From assembly GCF_026914265.1 (NCBI RefSeq), contig NC_069127.1, forward strand, positions 20,949,045-21,013,044: 64,000 nt of DNA, read 5' to 3'. A model generated the notes under the pieces. That model saw nothing but the letters and a program-made list of their open reading frames with translations. It was not told the origin of the DNA and searched no databases. The stretch comes from Mya arenaria. Lineage: Eukaryota; Mollusca; Bivalvia; Myida; Myidae. This document shows, in pieces, positions 12,435 through 23,224 of the stretch. The position numbers and the translations under genes are program-made. Numbering within the stretch: position 1 is the stretch's first letter; each line of letters opens with the position of its first letter.

Positions 12435-13218
12435 TAAATCTTGCAATATTTTAGACGTATGAAATAGATATTATTACTTATTAGGATTATCGTTTCGAAG
12501 GAGCGCTCGGACGATATGTTTGTTGGTGGTTTAATTAGTTTGCCATTAGATTTTTGAACCTTGTGCCACTAAAATGTAATTATCTATTGCGTTATATATG
12601 GTACCATTAGGTAAGGTTATACATGTTTAATTTTGTTAAATAATTTTCACAACAAATAAGCGTACTGTACTGGCTTACTTAGATAAGGAAATCGGCTGTA
12701 TAAGATAAATGTTGCAGCCTAAATCCCAATAAAACCCATATAATATATAGGATTTCCATCTAAACCCAACTGACTATTTTTTCTATAATATGTTATTAAT
12801 CAAACTCATGATACGTAAATCAATACAACACGCTGTCAAACATGTCGATCGTTTTTGCCAAATAAAATGTTAAAATAAAATTTCAATAAAGAAAGAAAAA
12901 CAACAACATTTTATTGGAAAACATGCATTTAAATAAAGTCATTCCTTGATTTTGTAGGCATATTGACAGAAACTAATTTGAAGTAACCGAAGTTTCCCAA
13001 AGAAGTGAAACCGAGTTACTAATAGTTGAAATGCCACGATTCTTTTTAACCTTATGAACTAGCCAAGACCTGTGTTTGTAAAACCAGTAGGACGTAGGGC
13101 AATGAACATTTTTTGAGCTGTTTTGTACCAAGAATATATTTGTTAACAGGGCAGTACGACTCTTGGTACGAAATCGCTCTAATAATATTTGATGAAATGG
13201 ATCTCCGGGGGTAGTAGG

Positions 13219-13655
13219 GGCAGTATCAGTCAGTGATAGTGAAAAAACATATATATATAGGGTTTAAGCTAAAGCGTTATGGAAGGAGCCTGCACCCTGT
13301 CCTTTTTGGTAGCACCCTTCTGCCTTCATGGAGACCAGCATGGGGACCCTCCTACCTTCATAGAATGAAATGCTCAGGACTGTGATTTGATTAAAACATA
13401 TGATAACATTATAAATACATACACATTGTACATATTTGGCTGTTGAAACATAATATTAAACCTATATTAAACACAATTTCTAACAGTTTCTGTCAAAATC
13501 ATAACGTTCCAATTCTTCAGAGCCCCATACAATGTGCCCATTTCCCCCATCATGTCCCTCTACTGAAACAGCCTGCCCTTTTTAAAACCTGTCTGAAATC
13601 GTAAATAAGTGTATAGATACGAATATTTTAATCCCCATCACTGACTGATACTGCC
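13219..13655. mobile_element. MITE with 19-bp perfect terminal inverted repeats
   Basis: Both ends carry GGCAGTATCAGTCAGTGAT (13219-13237, and inverted at 13637-13655). Length 437 bp, with no coding capacity. The interior matches 8063-8345. No clear target-site duplication can be read, so the superfamily is not assigned. Confidence 0.8.
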
Positions 13656-16600
13656 ACATATGCCACCTATGCTTAGAGGTGTAAACTCAATATGAGCAAA
13701 ATCGGTAGCGAACAACTAGACATAACTGAAAATCAAAGCAAATACTTAATACCTTAAAAGACAACACAGTTCTTGTTAGCTTCATCTTAACCTGTTAGCC
13801 AATTTAAAACACGTAACTCTAGACGGAACCCGCTATAACCTGAGGCATACCACCTATATGCCTGTAGGCCATCATTTCAGAAAACTATGTAGTGAATACT
13901 GAACAAAAATGCATAACCGAATGAAGAATTGTGATTTAATAGAACTGATTATAAATCTCCTTTTAAAATATGGAACTAAATTTAATAAAAACTATTTTCT
14001 GCTGGATGGGCCGCATGGACGCAATTTGAACCAACCTGGTTCATGTCCACAAGATGAACGCTTGACAATGCTATGTAAACAAGTGCGGGACATATGTTCG
14101 ACCTAGAGTAATGTTGAGCGCCCACTGCGTCAGACTCAGAGCGAGTTCTTATCAATATTTCACAGCTGACCATACCCTAACATTTACTTAAAAGTTTGAT
14201 ATATGTGTTTGCAGTCTTGTGAAGATTTTTGTCTCTTGATAAGTGTCCGTTGGGCCTGTATGGGCCTGAATGATTGTGCTGTTTAACATGATATTACCAG
14301 GTATGTTCTTGTAGTTTCCATTGCCGTATATATAATTATATATTATTACGCACGGAGTACCCTGTCCTAGCAATAAGAATTGTCCATATCATGGAACACG
14401 TTTGTTCCAACCAAAGGCCAATATATTAATCATTTCACTCTTGAAATATGTAAGATCTATGACTGACGATGCAATTTTGCGATCAAAACAGCATACAACG
14501 TGACATCGTGAGGTTCGATGAGGAAATCTAAAACTATCTATGAATATTATTTTTCCGTATTTGATTGTTGGTTTAGGTAAAGAAACGAATCCCTGGAGAA
14601 ACGCAAAATTATATGCTTGGGATCTCTTCATTTGTATAGTATAGAAACGTTCCACTCGAGGACCGTTTTTTGTTACGTATCCACATTTAAAAATGGAAAC
14701 CATATTACATATGTTCGCAAAACGAATCAATACATTATATCTGGTAGTAAAAATGTATTTCACTTTCAAAGGTTTGCAATTGTTTTTTCACATTAACAGT
14801 ATGCAATTGTTAAATATGCATTATCAAAAAATACATTTTTCATGTATAAAAACTTCCAAATTGAACAAAAGTCAAAACACATTTTACATTTTTACTGACC
14901 GTGTGTTTTGCTTAAATGCTATGTTTTTCCGCATCTTTGCTAATAAGTTGTCCGTAAATTAGAGTCTTTACCCGTTTTCTGTATGTTTTTAAAGTCAATA
15001 TATGTCCGCATTGGGTCCGCATCCGCAAAAATATCACTCACTGTGTGACTCCACATGGAATAGACCAAACATTATTTAACTACATTTACTTATATTGTTT
15101 TAGATGCAATTTTAAAAGCAATGAGAAGGAATCTGTTTCCCTACCTATTTGAGTTACGAATGTAAAAAAAAAACATTTTTGCGTTACCTTATTATACACA
15201 ATATCAAAAGCTTTCGTTCAGTCTATGAAAACTGTATTTTTGACTTAGTACATATGTCAGTTTCTTCTTTCAAAAATCATTCTTTAATAGTAATTCATAT
15301 ATCATCTATTTTTATTTTTTGTACTCATGACAATTTTCAATCTTGTTTGAAAAGTGTGTGTGTTTTTTTTTAAATTATTCGTAATTAATTTAATTTTGAA
15401 ACATCAATTGACTTTCTGTTGATATGAATACCTCAGTTTTGATAGTAATTTCTTGTTGTTCGGCCTCAGTTATATTTTTTTTGATTTTCCACCTTTTGTG
15501 CGCTTTTTACAGTCATCGTCACGTATATAACGATCAAATACTTAGCTAGGTGTGTAATTGCAGTGTCTTTTCAGGAATGTTTTATAAACATTGAATGCTA
15601 AAAGGTTTTTAACTATGCTTTTATCATAACCATAGGACATAACTGGATCCGATACTGGATACTTGTGTAATAAGTCGCATGATTCTAAAAACGAATGATC
15701 AGGGATACACGAAACATAGTTTTGAAATTTGTTTTCGCGAATAAGATGATGCCTCCATGTTGATCAACGCAAATACTGTATAAGCATATATCTATATCAA
15801 ATGATATATATAGATAATTATAATATCCTGACCGATATTGCCCTTATTTTATACAATATTTTTCAAATGCTCTTTTGTTAAGTAAAGCAAATGTTTCTCT
15901 GAAAATTGCAGGAATTTATAAATTCAAAACTTATCACACGAAACTCTAACTTTTTGTCAATTAAGCCCTTATAAGATAACGGTTTTATTCATGGAAAACA
16001 TTTAAAAAGTAAGGTCTAATATATTGTCTACCCCTCATGCAGGGAGTTATTTCATCTTTTTCTAAATAGGTAAATTTAAAAAGATATAGAAAAATGTGAA
16101 ACACATTCAGTCTTCATCTTTACCAAAGTGTCATTGAACATGTGCAATTAGTTTTGACTGAATAATGAAATTAGCTAAGGAAAATAAAATAATTGTATTT
16201 ATACAGCGCAAAACTTGATATGGTTGCGAGTTTTCGGAAAAGTAAGTTAAATTGCGAATTATATCTGAAATAAAATATAATGAAAATGGCATCCGATAAC
16301 AGCATTATTTATTCAACATAATTTTAAGGTCCGAAGACAATAATAAATTTACGAATGAATATTTTACATATAATTTAATCAATACGTATTAGTCTAAATT
16401 GTGAACAGTTTGCATCTCTTCCCCCACCCCCATACAGCCCCCACACACATGATACAAAGTAGTTGTTGTTTTTCGATTCACATTAATGTGTTGTTTATAA
16501 AATAGAAGTATTAGTAGTATTTGTATTATTTAGAAGAAAAAAAACAATGCCAAGAATAAGCATATACACTTTCCTAAACAGTATCATAACACAATGAAAT

Positions 16601-16829
16601 ATTTTACTGTACATAGCATGTCTCTAATATATATTATATCATGTGTACATGCATATAAGAAGTTCGAATTTCATACAATTTGAAAGAATAAAAACATTTA
16701 AGATTGCAATGTTTTCACACAAATAAAGGCAATGTAGTTTTTTGTAGCCTGAAGCACACATATAACGAATTCTATCTTGTTTATCACATTGTCTATGAGT
16801 GTGCGTGCACATGTTCGTCTCTTCCATCA
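13656..16829. other. no gene seen; AT-rich DNA including the Olig 3' flank
   Basis: Open frames here are short and composed of AT-rich codons, with no family resemblance. The part nearest 16829 would hold the 3' untranslated region of the Olig gene on the minus strand. A small palindromic AT stretch lies at 15785-15815. Nothing else could be supported. Confidence 0.3.
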
Positions 16830-17675
16830 CTACGAATGTCCCGAGTCCTTCCTGGGGTACGGGCTATATAAGTGCGGCATGCCCATAGGGTATGTCCGCC
16901 TCGAATGCAAATATAAACACTGGGTGCACGTGCACGGCGCGTGCCATCGTGAATGGATCACGTGTTGTTCATGCGCACTGACGGGGCAGATGACGGCCGA
17001 CGTATTGAGCGGGGAGTCCTTACTTCCTGGCCGCTCGATCGACGCGCTGCTGGAGATGGAGATTCTGCTGGCTGTGGGGATGATAGGAAATGGATGCCCG
17101 TGGGCGGTTGGTGGTGGAGGAGGTGGTTGTGTCGATGTGGTAGGAGAGTGAAGCGCCGGGATAGCTGGCGCCGGAGGCGGTTGAGATCCACGCTTGTCCG
17201 ACCTGTACACATCACTTACAAGTTTCTTCATTTCATCCAGGGAGTTCGTTAACATTAAAATATAGTTCTTAGCCAGAAGCAGGGTAGCGATCTTTGACAG
17301 TTTCCTTACTGACGGTCCATGCGCGTATGGCATCACCTCTCGAAGGCCATCTAAGGCAGAATTCAAGTCATGCATCCTCTTCCGCTCCCGAGAGTTAACT
17401 TTGAGGCGCAGTTCCTGTACCTCAGTCTCGTCCATGAACTTCTCCGCCAGCGCGTCGCGGCTCCGCCCGCCAGGTCGCCTTTTCCGGTGCCCATTTGAAA
17501 GACCGGAAGCGGACCTTGAATTGTCGTCCATGAAATCGTGATTCTCCTGCGACGAATCGCTGTCATACATCATCCCGGGGCTGAGGACACTGGTACCCCC
17601 GGGACTGGATGTTGGGAGTGACATATCCCCACTGCTAACCGGCGAGTTATCAGTAACATTTATTTCAGTATCCAT
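16830..17675 (-). CDS. Olig-family bHLH transcription factor, single exon, 281 aa
   Basis: A nuclear DNA-binding factor of the Olig family (vertebrate Olig1-3, fly Oli), known for neural cell fate roles. The bHLH spans about residues 91-151: the basic part has [12 protein letters not shown] (94-105) with the E-box-reading glutamate and arginines, then [20 protein letters not shown] and [25 protein letters not shown] with [10 protein letters not shown] fits Olig better than the related bHLHe22/e23 group. A second marker is a C-terminal [10 protein letters not shown] (244-253), like the tryptophan plus PCPCxMC motif near the end of vertebrate Olig proteins. The linker is rich in proline and serine. 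A lone exon also fits the family. The start at 17675 gives an acidic, serine-rich N-terminus; no other Met in frame lies upstream before a stop. Confidence 0.92.
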   Translation of the reverse strand: MDTEINVTDNSPVSSGDMSLPTSSPGGTSVLSPGMMYDSDSSQENHDFMDDNSRSASGLSNGHRKRRPGGRSRDALAEKFMDETEVQELRLKVNSRERKRMHDLNSALDGLREVMPYAHGPSVRKLSKIATLLLAKNYILMLTNSLDEMKKLVSDVYRSDKRGSQPPPAPAIPALHSPTTSTQPPPPPPTAHGHPFPIIPTASRISISSSASIERPGSKDSPLNTSAVICPVSAHEQHVIHSRWHAPCTCTQCLYLHSRRTYPMGMPHLYSPYPRKDSGHS

Positions 17676-17960
17676 AGTCTGTTTTATACGTTTCTGTTAA
17701 ACACCAACATTGAACGTGGAACATACAAATTGATTTGTCCCAAAATTCTCAAAATCCCTCTCTTAAAACACCCGGGATACGGAAAGGCATGCGCACAAAC
17801 CCAAATGTCACTCACAGACGGGAGGGGCGGAGCGGAGCCACTTTTAATGTTGGAGGAGAATCATTCCCCTGTACGCTCCACTGACGACAACTGCTACAAG
17901 CCTTTTACGATTTTATGGTAAAGCTAAATGGGTAGGCCGAACAATGATGGGCGGTGAAGT
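17676..17960 (-). promoter_or_regulatory. likely Olig upstream region
   Basis: A GC-rich patch with GGGAGGGGCGGAG at about 17820-17833 (an Sp1-type word on the plus strand) lies 150 bp upstream of the start codon in otherwise AT-rich DNA. No TATA box is obvious. Confidence 0.3.
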
Positions 17961-19872
17961 AGATTCAAATAACCATTACTTTAACTGTGAAATGATTTTA
18001 TTTGATGGTCACAAGAATAGATGACAAATCACTCATAGGGTTATTTGTCACATTTTGTTAACATTTGTTGGTCAATAGAGGCAAATAAATGCATTGGAGT
18101 ATCATTGGGACAATAATTGCCGTGTCAAGATGTAGCTTTGAATGCGTGTAAATACCTAGTTTTCAATTTAACAAAAGTTATGTTTATTGTCGAAATTAAA
18201 ATATGCTTGCTATGTCGGTGTGGGTACACATTATACAATACAAAGTATGCAATCACACACTTTCTGGAACTAAAAACATGTATGTGTGATTCATGTGAAA
18301 TGTTCTGTAATGTTTGCTCCGCGCACTTTAAAACATCAACAATTGATTTCATACGAAGAATGGTCATTATGTACAAAAAGTTATATATGAGGGCACATTC
18401 CGCCCTCTCTCTTGCGTCCCGAGTACGCCTTCAATTTTAATCGAATACTGCTTAAAAAATATCAATAAAATATTTTGAGGGTAAGCGTACCGAATAATGT
18501 CAAATTTTGAGCTTTTGCGTACCGCGTTGGCCACTCCCGAATAAAGCCACTGAATACGGCGTACATAAGACGGTGGTTTCATCCTCATATACGACAATAG
18601 ATCACATGGACATCCTCCTCTTCTCACACAAAAAGGGCCCGTATTTAAGCTGGCCATGGACACACGATACTCTTAAAATGAGTTGTCAGTCCGTGAGAAC
18701 TGGACCCTCTTCCGTTCCTTGTACGAGCCCCATGCGGAGCCTAATTAGTAGTAAAACTGTTAAAATCTTCTTCTACGATATTTCACTTCCTTCTGATACT
18801 AACAAGAGAGATTAATGCATGTAGGGATAAAAGGAACCCTTTTTTTCGTATTTTAAGCTTCGTTTTGGGACGGACGTTCTACCTTTTTACCACATTATAA
18901 GTTACGGGGTTAGTAGGTGACCCGATATGGGATATACGGGGCAAAGGAACCAAGTTTACAAATTTATGTTTATCAATGCAAATAATTGAGCTATGTGTTA
19001 ACACAAAACAATACAAAGTAACACACGAAATCACAAGTGCATGGTATATACCACAGGTGATCGTCACATAGCACCATCCTATGGCTCTTTTGTTCTTGCA
19101 TATTGTATAATAAGTAATAATATGACATTTCAATAAAATTATTTTTAATTGATCAAATATCATTATTTTTATATAGAAAATATATATAAGGTAATTATGT
19201 CCAGAAATCCCCCAAACCACATTGTCCAAAACAATGTCAAATAATTCTAATCCTAAAATAATTGACAAAATATTATTTCCTTCTCAGAAAAGTGAATGAC
19301 TCAGCTACAAGAAAATCATAACATGTTTGCTAATTCTTTCTACAATTTTTACATAAGCAAATGAAATGTGCACACTCAACACTAAAATGCAAATAAAAAA
19401 AAAACAGTGGAGAGTTTCGAGAACTACGCAAAAATCACCCCTAAAACACGTTAAATATAAACTGAGATGTAATATTTGCGCATGCATTACAAAGTAACAT
19501 GAAATACCACCCCTAACGTTGTGAATTCGATGATTGAGACGCGTATTTAAATATAAATTTGAGGTACGAAATATATAGAATTACGAAATATATATAAAGT
19601 CAAGATCACCTGTTGTAAATATATATATACGAATACATTAAATGAAACAGCTCACTGTAATGCAGAATCGTGAAACAATTTAGAAAGATGCATTATAATA
19701 ATACTATTCAATCAGAACTAAAGCTGATTATCATCACATACTCTGTTTACCACTCATTGTTCATTGAAAAGAATATGAGTAGTACAAGTCAGTCAATAAA
19801 ATTTATCATCAATTACTGTAAAAACTCCTCAGCGTTCAAACTTTTTATCCTTGTAATATGGAGTACTTTAAA
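17961..19872. other. no gene seen
   Basis: Short open frames on both strands, none with recognisable motifs or splice-linked partners. Near 18690-18730 a moderately GC-rich piece has no features that I can name. Confidence 0.3.
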
Positions 19873-20222
19873 ACCGTCTAGGGTTCCGCTGTTAGGGCTC
19901 CTAAGTCCGTCTAGGGTTCCGCTGTTAGGGCTCCTAAGTCCGTCTAGGGTTCCGCTGTTAGGGCTCCTAAGTCCGTCTAAGGTTCCGCTGTTAGGGCTCG
20001 TAATTCCGTCTAGGGTTCCGCTGTTAGGGCTCGTAAGTCCGTCTAGGGTTCCGCTGTTAGGGCTCGTAAGTCCGTCTAGGGTTCCGCTGTTAGGGCTCCT
20101 AAGTCCGTCTAGGGTTCCGCTGTTAGGGCTCCTAAGTCCGTCTAGGGTTCCGCTGTTAGGGCTCCTAAGTCCGTCTAGGGTTCCGCTGTTAGGGCTCCTA
20201 AGTCCGTCTAGGGTTCCGCTGT
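19873..20222. repeat. 33-bp minisatellite, about 10.5 copies
   Basis: The unit is 33 bases, beginning CCGTCTAGGGTTCCGCTG and continuing TTAGGGCTCCTAAGT. Copies differ at only a few sites (CTCCTAAGT, CTCGTAAGT, CTCGTAATT). Each unit holds AGGGTT and TTAGGG words, like telomere sequence but not in a telomeric phase. The period of 33 keeps a long frame open (repeating SRVPLLGL), which I take as a by-product. Confidence 0.92.
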
Positions 20223-20641
20223 CCTTTTAAAACTTATTTTTCTATAGAAAATGTTTGATATGATTTTCTGTTGCAGTGTTATATGTTTTCCGGACGAAAT
20301 GAAAATACTTATGTTCTAAGTGACGGAAAAGGCAACTCTCTATTCTACCAAATTTAATCGAGTTTTAACCTTGTTCCCGATTCACAATATGGTGGATTAA
20401 AATGTGAATGCGATATAAATACATTCAATGCGTTTTAACCCGCAAAGACTTTTTAAAAAACCCATTGCGAGTTCAGTGATATGGCAATGCGAATTTACGG
20501 ACATCTGGGCCTTATCTGAAGCAATAAAGTCTGAGTGAATACCTTTAAATAGGGCACATCCGCGCCACTATCAGCACAGGACAGTCGCCTAGTTTATCTA
20601 TCATAACAAAACGAAGGCATTGGAATATCGGACGTACAAAC

Positions 20642-22962
20642 ATGCTGTTGTTTTTTCTGTTTCCACTTCTTCAAGGAATAGCTGGATTTGTCTTGGATGG
20701 TAACGGGTAAGATGCGAAGAATAATGATGTAAATAAGATGATCAAAGATGAGAATAAGTTATATGTATTATCTATAATACTGATAAAAACTCTCATGTCT
20801 GGCAACCGTTATATTGAGCTAGTTAAATTTGTCATCTGGCAGCCAACTGTATTGGAACCATGGCAACTACACAGACAAGGCCAGTAGCATAGATGTTAAC
20901 CAAGATCCTGATTAAAGGTCAGACATACACCAAAAAAAGACACATATAAACGCTAAAATTGTCAAAATATTATGATTTAAATGGACACGGTACAGTGTGT
21001 GTATACCACGTGATCAATTACGTCATATATGCTACGTCGGAATGCAACATTTTGCTTAAAAGAAGACTTAAAACAAAGATAACTTTTCTTTTTCTACACG
21101 ATTCTAAACGAAACAAAGGGCAGTCTATGCTGCTTGAAGAGCCGCGTCTTCCTTACATCGGAGTTTGATTAGGCAATTAGTTTCTTCAAACACTTCGACA
21201 AACCTGTTTCCATAAACCTGTTTTAACAGTGCTTCATCAAGTAGCGGTTATGCGAAAAAGTTTGTCAAAGTGTTTGATGAAACCCTCAATCAAACTCTGG
21301 TAAACGACCGAATGCGGGGCTCTGTAAGCGACGTAGACTGCGCTATTTTTCATTTAAAATAGTGAAGAAATAGTAAAGTTATCTTTGTTTAAAGTCTTCA
21401 TTCGAAGCGAAATATTGCGTTCCGACGTAGCATTTATGACGCATTTTATCACGTGGTATACACACACTGTGATAAGTATGAGTACTCTGTCTGGTAAATG
21501 CATGCACACGAGACTTTTCCTCTTATTTTCCACAGGCCATCGGCGGCGTTCTTTGAGCCGCTTATGGTAGGGGAGCTGGAGGAGAGTGGATGGCGAATGA
21601 TATTTCGTGCCACTTCCGGTAACGGTGCGGACGTACACCAGGCGTGGACGAACGGTAAAGGGGCAATACCAGCATTACAGTTTAATAAACAAGATGAAAT
21701 TTGATGCAATATATTAAGATCAAATCAAGAGAGCCCGATTTTGTAAGAAACATGTCGTTAAAACTTACTACAGGTATGCGCGTGAATATGTAGTGTTTTT
21801 TTAAGCAAAGCGCTTTCCCTTAACAGCGGCGTCAGACCAGCGACCAGTCTAAATAAATAGGCAGCGAATAAGTTTGTGTTTTTTGTTATAGCTAACATTT
21901 CTTTATAAAGACATAATTTATATCGGTATAACTATGCGCGGACAACACAACTGTTCATTTACAACATAGTTTAAAGAGAGTTAAAAGAAATGTGTTATTG
22001 ATAAGTATTTATTTTTCTTACAACCTAAAATAAATTCATATACCCTTGTCCATTGGAAATTGCAAACATGTATTAAATACTGGTATGTGTTGCGTATCTT
22101 TGCTATCATTTCACTGAGAGCTATATGGTCAGTGCTGGTCAATATTTCTGTTCTCCATATTTTTGAAAGTCGTTTAAAGCATACTGCTGCACTCAACAGT
22201 TTTACAAGTTGGTAGTCTTTAAAACTTTGAAAGAAAGACCGGACCGTTAAATATGGAGAGAAAACACTTGAATGATTCATGATTAACACTAAATCATAGA
22301 AAGATTTCATAGATACGTTAACAACGGATTTGAGGTAATATTTTACAAATCAAAATACATGTATGTTAAATCTGAAAGGAGTTTTTAGGCCCGCTGTTAT
22401 GGTGCAAATAAGAAGGAGGCCACAATAAGAGTAACATGTTTGTTTTTCGCTCGTATTTTCAGGTCTTAAAACAACGACCGTAAAACCCGTATCGATGAAG
22501 CGCTCGTACGACCAGCATTTCAGGGACCAAGCCGTCAATAACTGGCAGACGTTGAACGTCAGATTGGTCAAGATCGCGCTGTACAAGCAGTCAAAGGAAG
22601 TAGCATACATCGTTTTCAACGCCATAGGCTCCGATCTGACGTCATGGTTTGACAGAGTTCGGGTTGAAGATTCCAGCTGGTCTGACGTCACGGCAACAAA
22701 CACGTACAATTTCTTCTCGATTCAAGGTCACGACAACGGCCTTGACCTTGAGCGGACCTTCTTCATTAACCAAGAGTACGGGGGCTGTGACGCCGACCTT
22801 GGGAACTTGGTCGTGGTAGAACATGACGGTGGTTGCAACTGGGACCACCAACCCCGCTACCCGCAGTTCCTCTACTCGGACATGAATAGCGCCGACTTCT
22901 GGAACAGGCGTCAGTTTGGGAGGGCCGATTATCTCGCCATCTTTATATACAGCGGTCAATAA
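20642..22962 (+). CDS. secreted protein of an unnamed invertebrate family, copy 1 (3 exons, 227 aa)
   Basis: Exons 20642-20706, 21536-21654 and 22463-22962; junctions are GT-AG and phases 2 and 1 match. Exon 1 encodes a signal peptide (MLLFFLFPLLQGIAG). Exon 2 carries GWRMIFRATSGNG (40-52). Exon 3 carries KQSKEVAYIVFN (103-114), SWFDR, FFSIQGHDNG, RTFFINQEYGGC and GGCNWDH. Only two cysteines follow the signal peptide (170 and 186), probably one disulfide. I recall similar unnamed proteins in molluscs and cnidarians but no function. A paralogue lies at 46634-48264 with identical exon 2 length and phases. AATAAA overlaps the TAA stop (22958-22963). Intron 1 contains a foldback element. Confidence 0.85.
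20992..21470. mobile_element. foldback element with about 215-bp inverted arms
   Basis: The left arm starts ACAGTGTGTGTATACCACGT; the right arm ends with its near-complement. Shared internal words include GCTACGTCGGAA, ACAAAGATAACTTT and GGAGTTTGATT, and TCAAACACTT words near the centre. A spacer of about 60 bp separates the arms (about 21207-21265). It lies wholly in intron 1 of the secreted gene. I recall similar sequence as a frequent bivalve repeat, unverified. Confidence 0.8.
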
Positions 22963-23224
22963 ATGTTATCGCAAGCGTTTGAATTATTCATTTTCAGATA
23001 GCGGCCAACCTTACACCGCTGTTCTTACACGTTCATGTATATTATATAAACAGCGATCTATTCTTTGATTTCATCTATTCGTCGAACCTACTCATATATT
23101 TGTCTGACTTCGACCAATAATATAATCGACATCTCACTTTCAGTTGCATTCTTTACGTAGTAGAAGAATTTTCCATAGAATGGCCACTATATCTAGTATA
23201 ACTATTTCTTACACCATGTAAGAT

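Noticed and set aside
16777-17252. Plus-strand frames of 99-124 codons across the Olig gene
   Set aside because: They lie opposite or out of phase with a clear bHLH frame and have biased, meaningless composition.
19670-20230. 186-codon plus-strand frame with repeating SRVPLLGL
   Set aside because: The repeat part is the 33-bp minisatellite; the non-repeat part has no signal peptide or known motif, and differences between units change amino acids freely.
22642-22959. Minus-strand frame over the last exon of the secreted gene
   Set aside because: It is the shadow of a well-supported plus-strand exon conserved in the paralogue.
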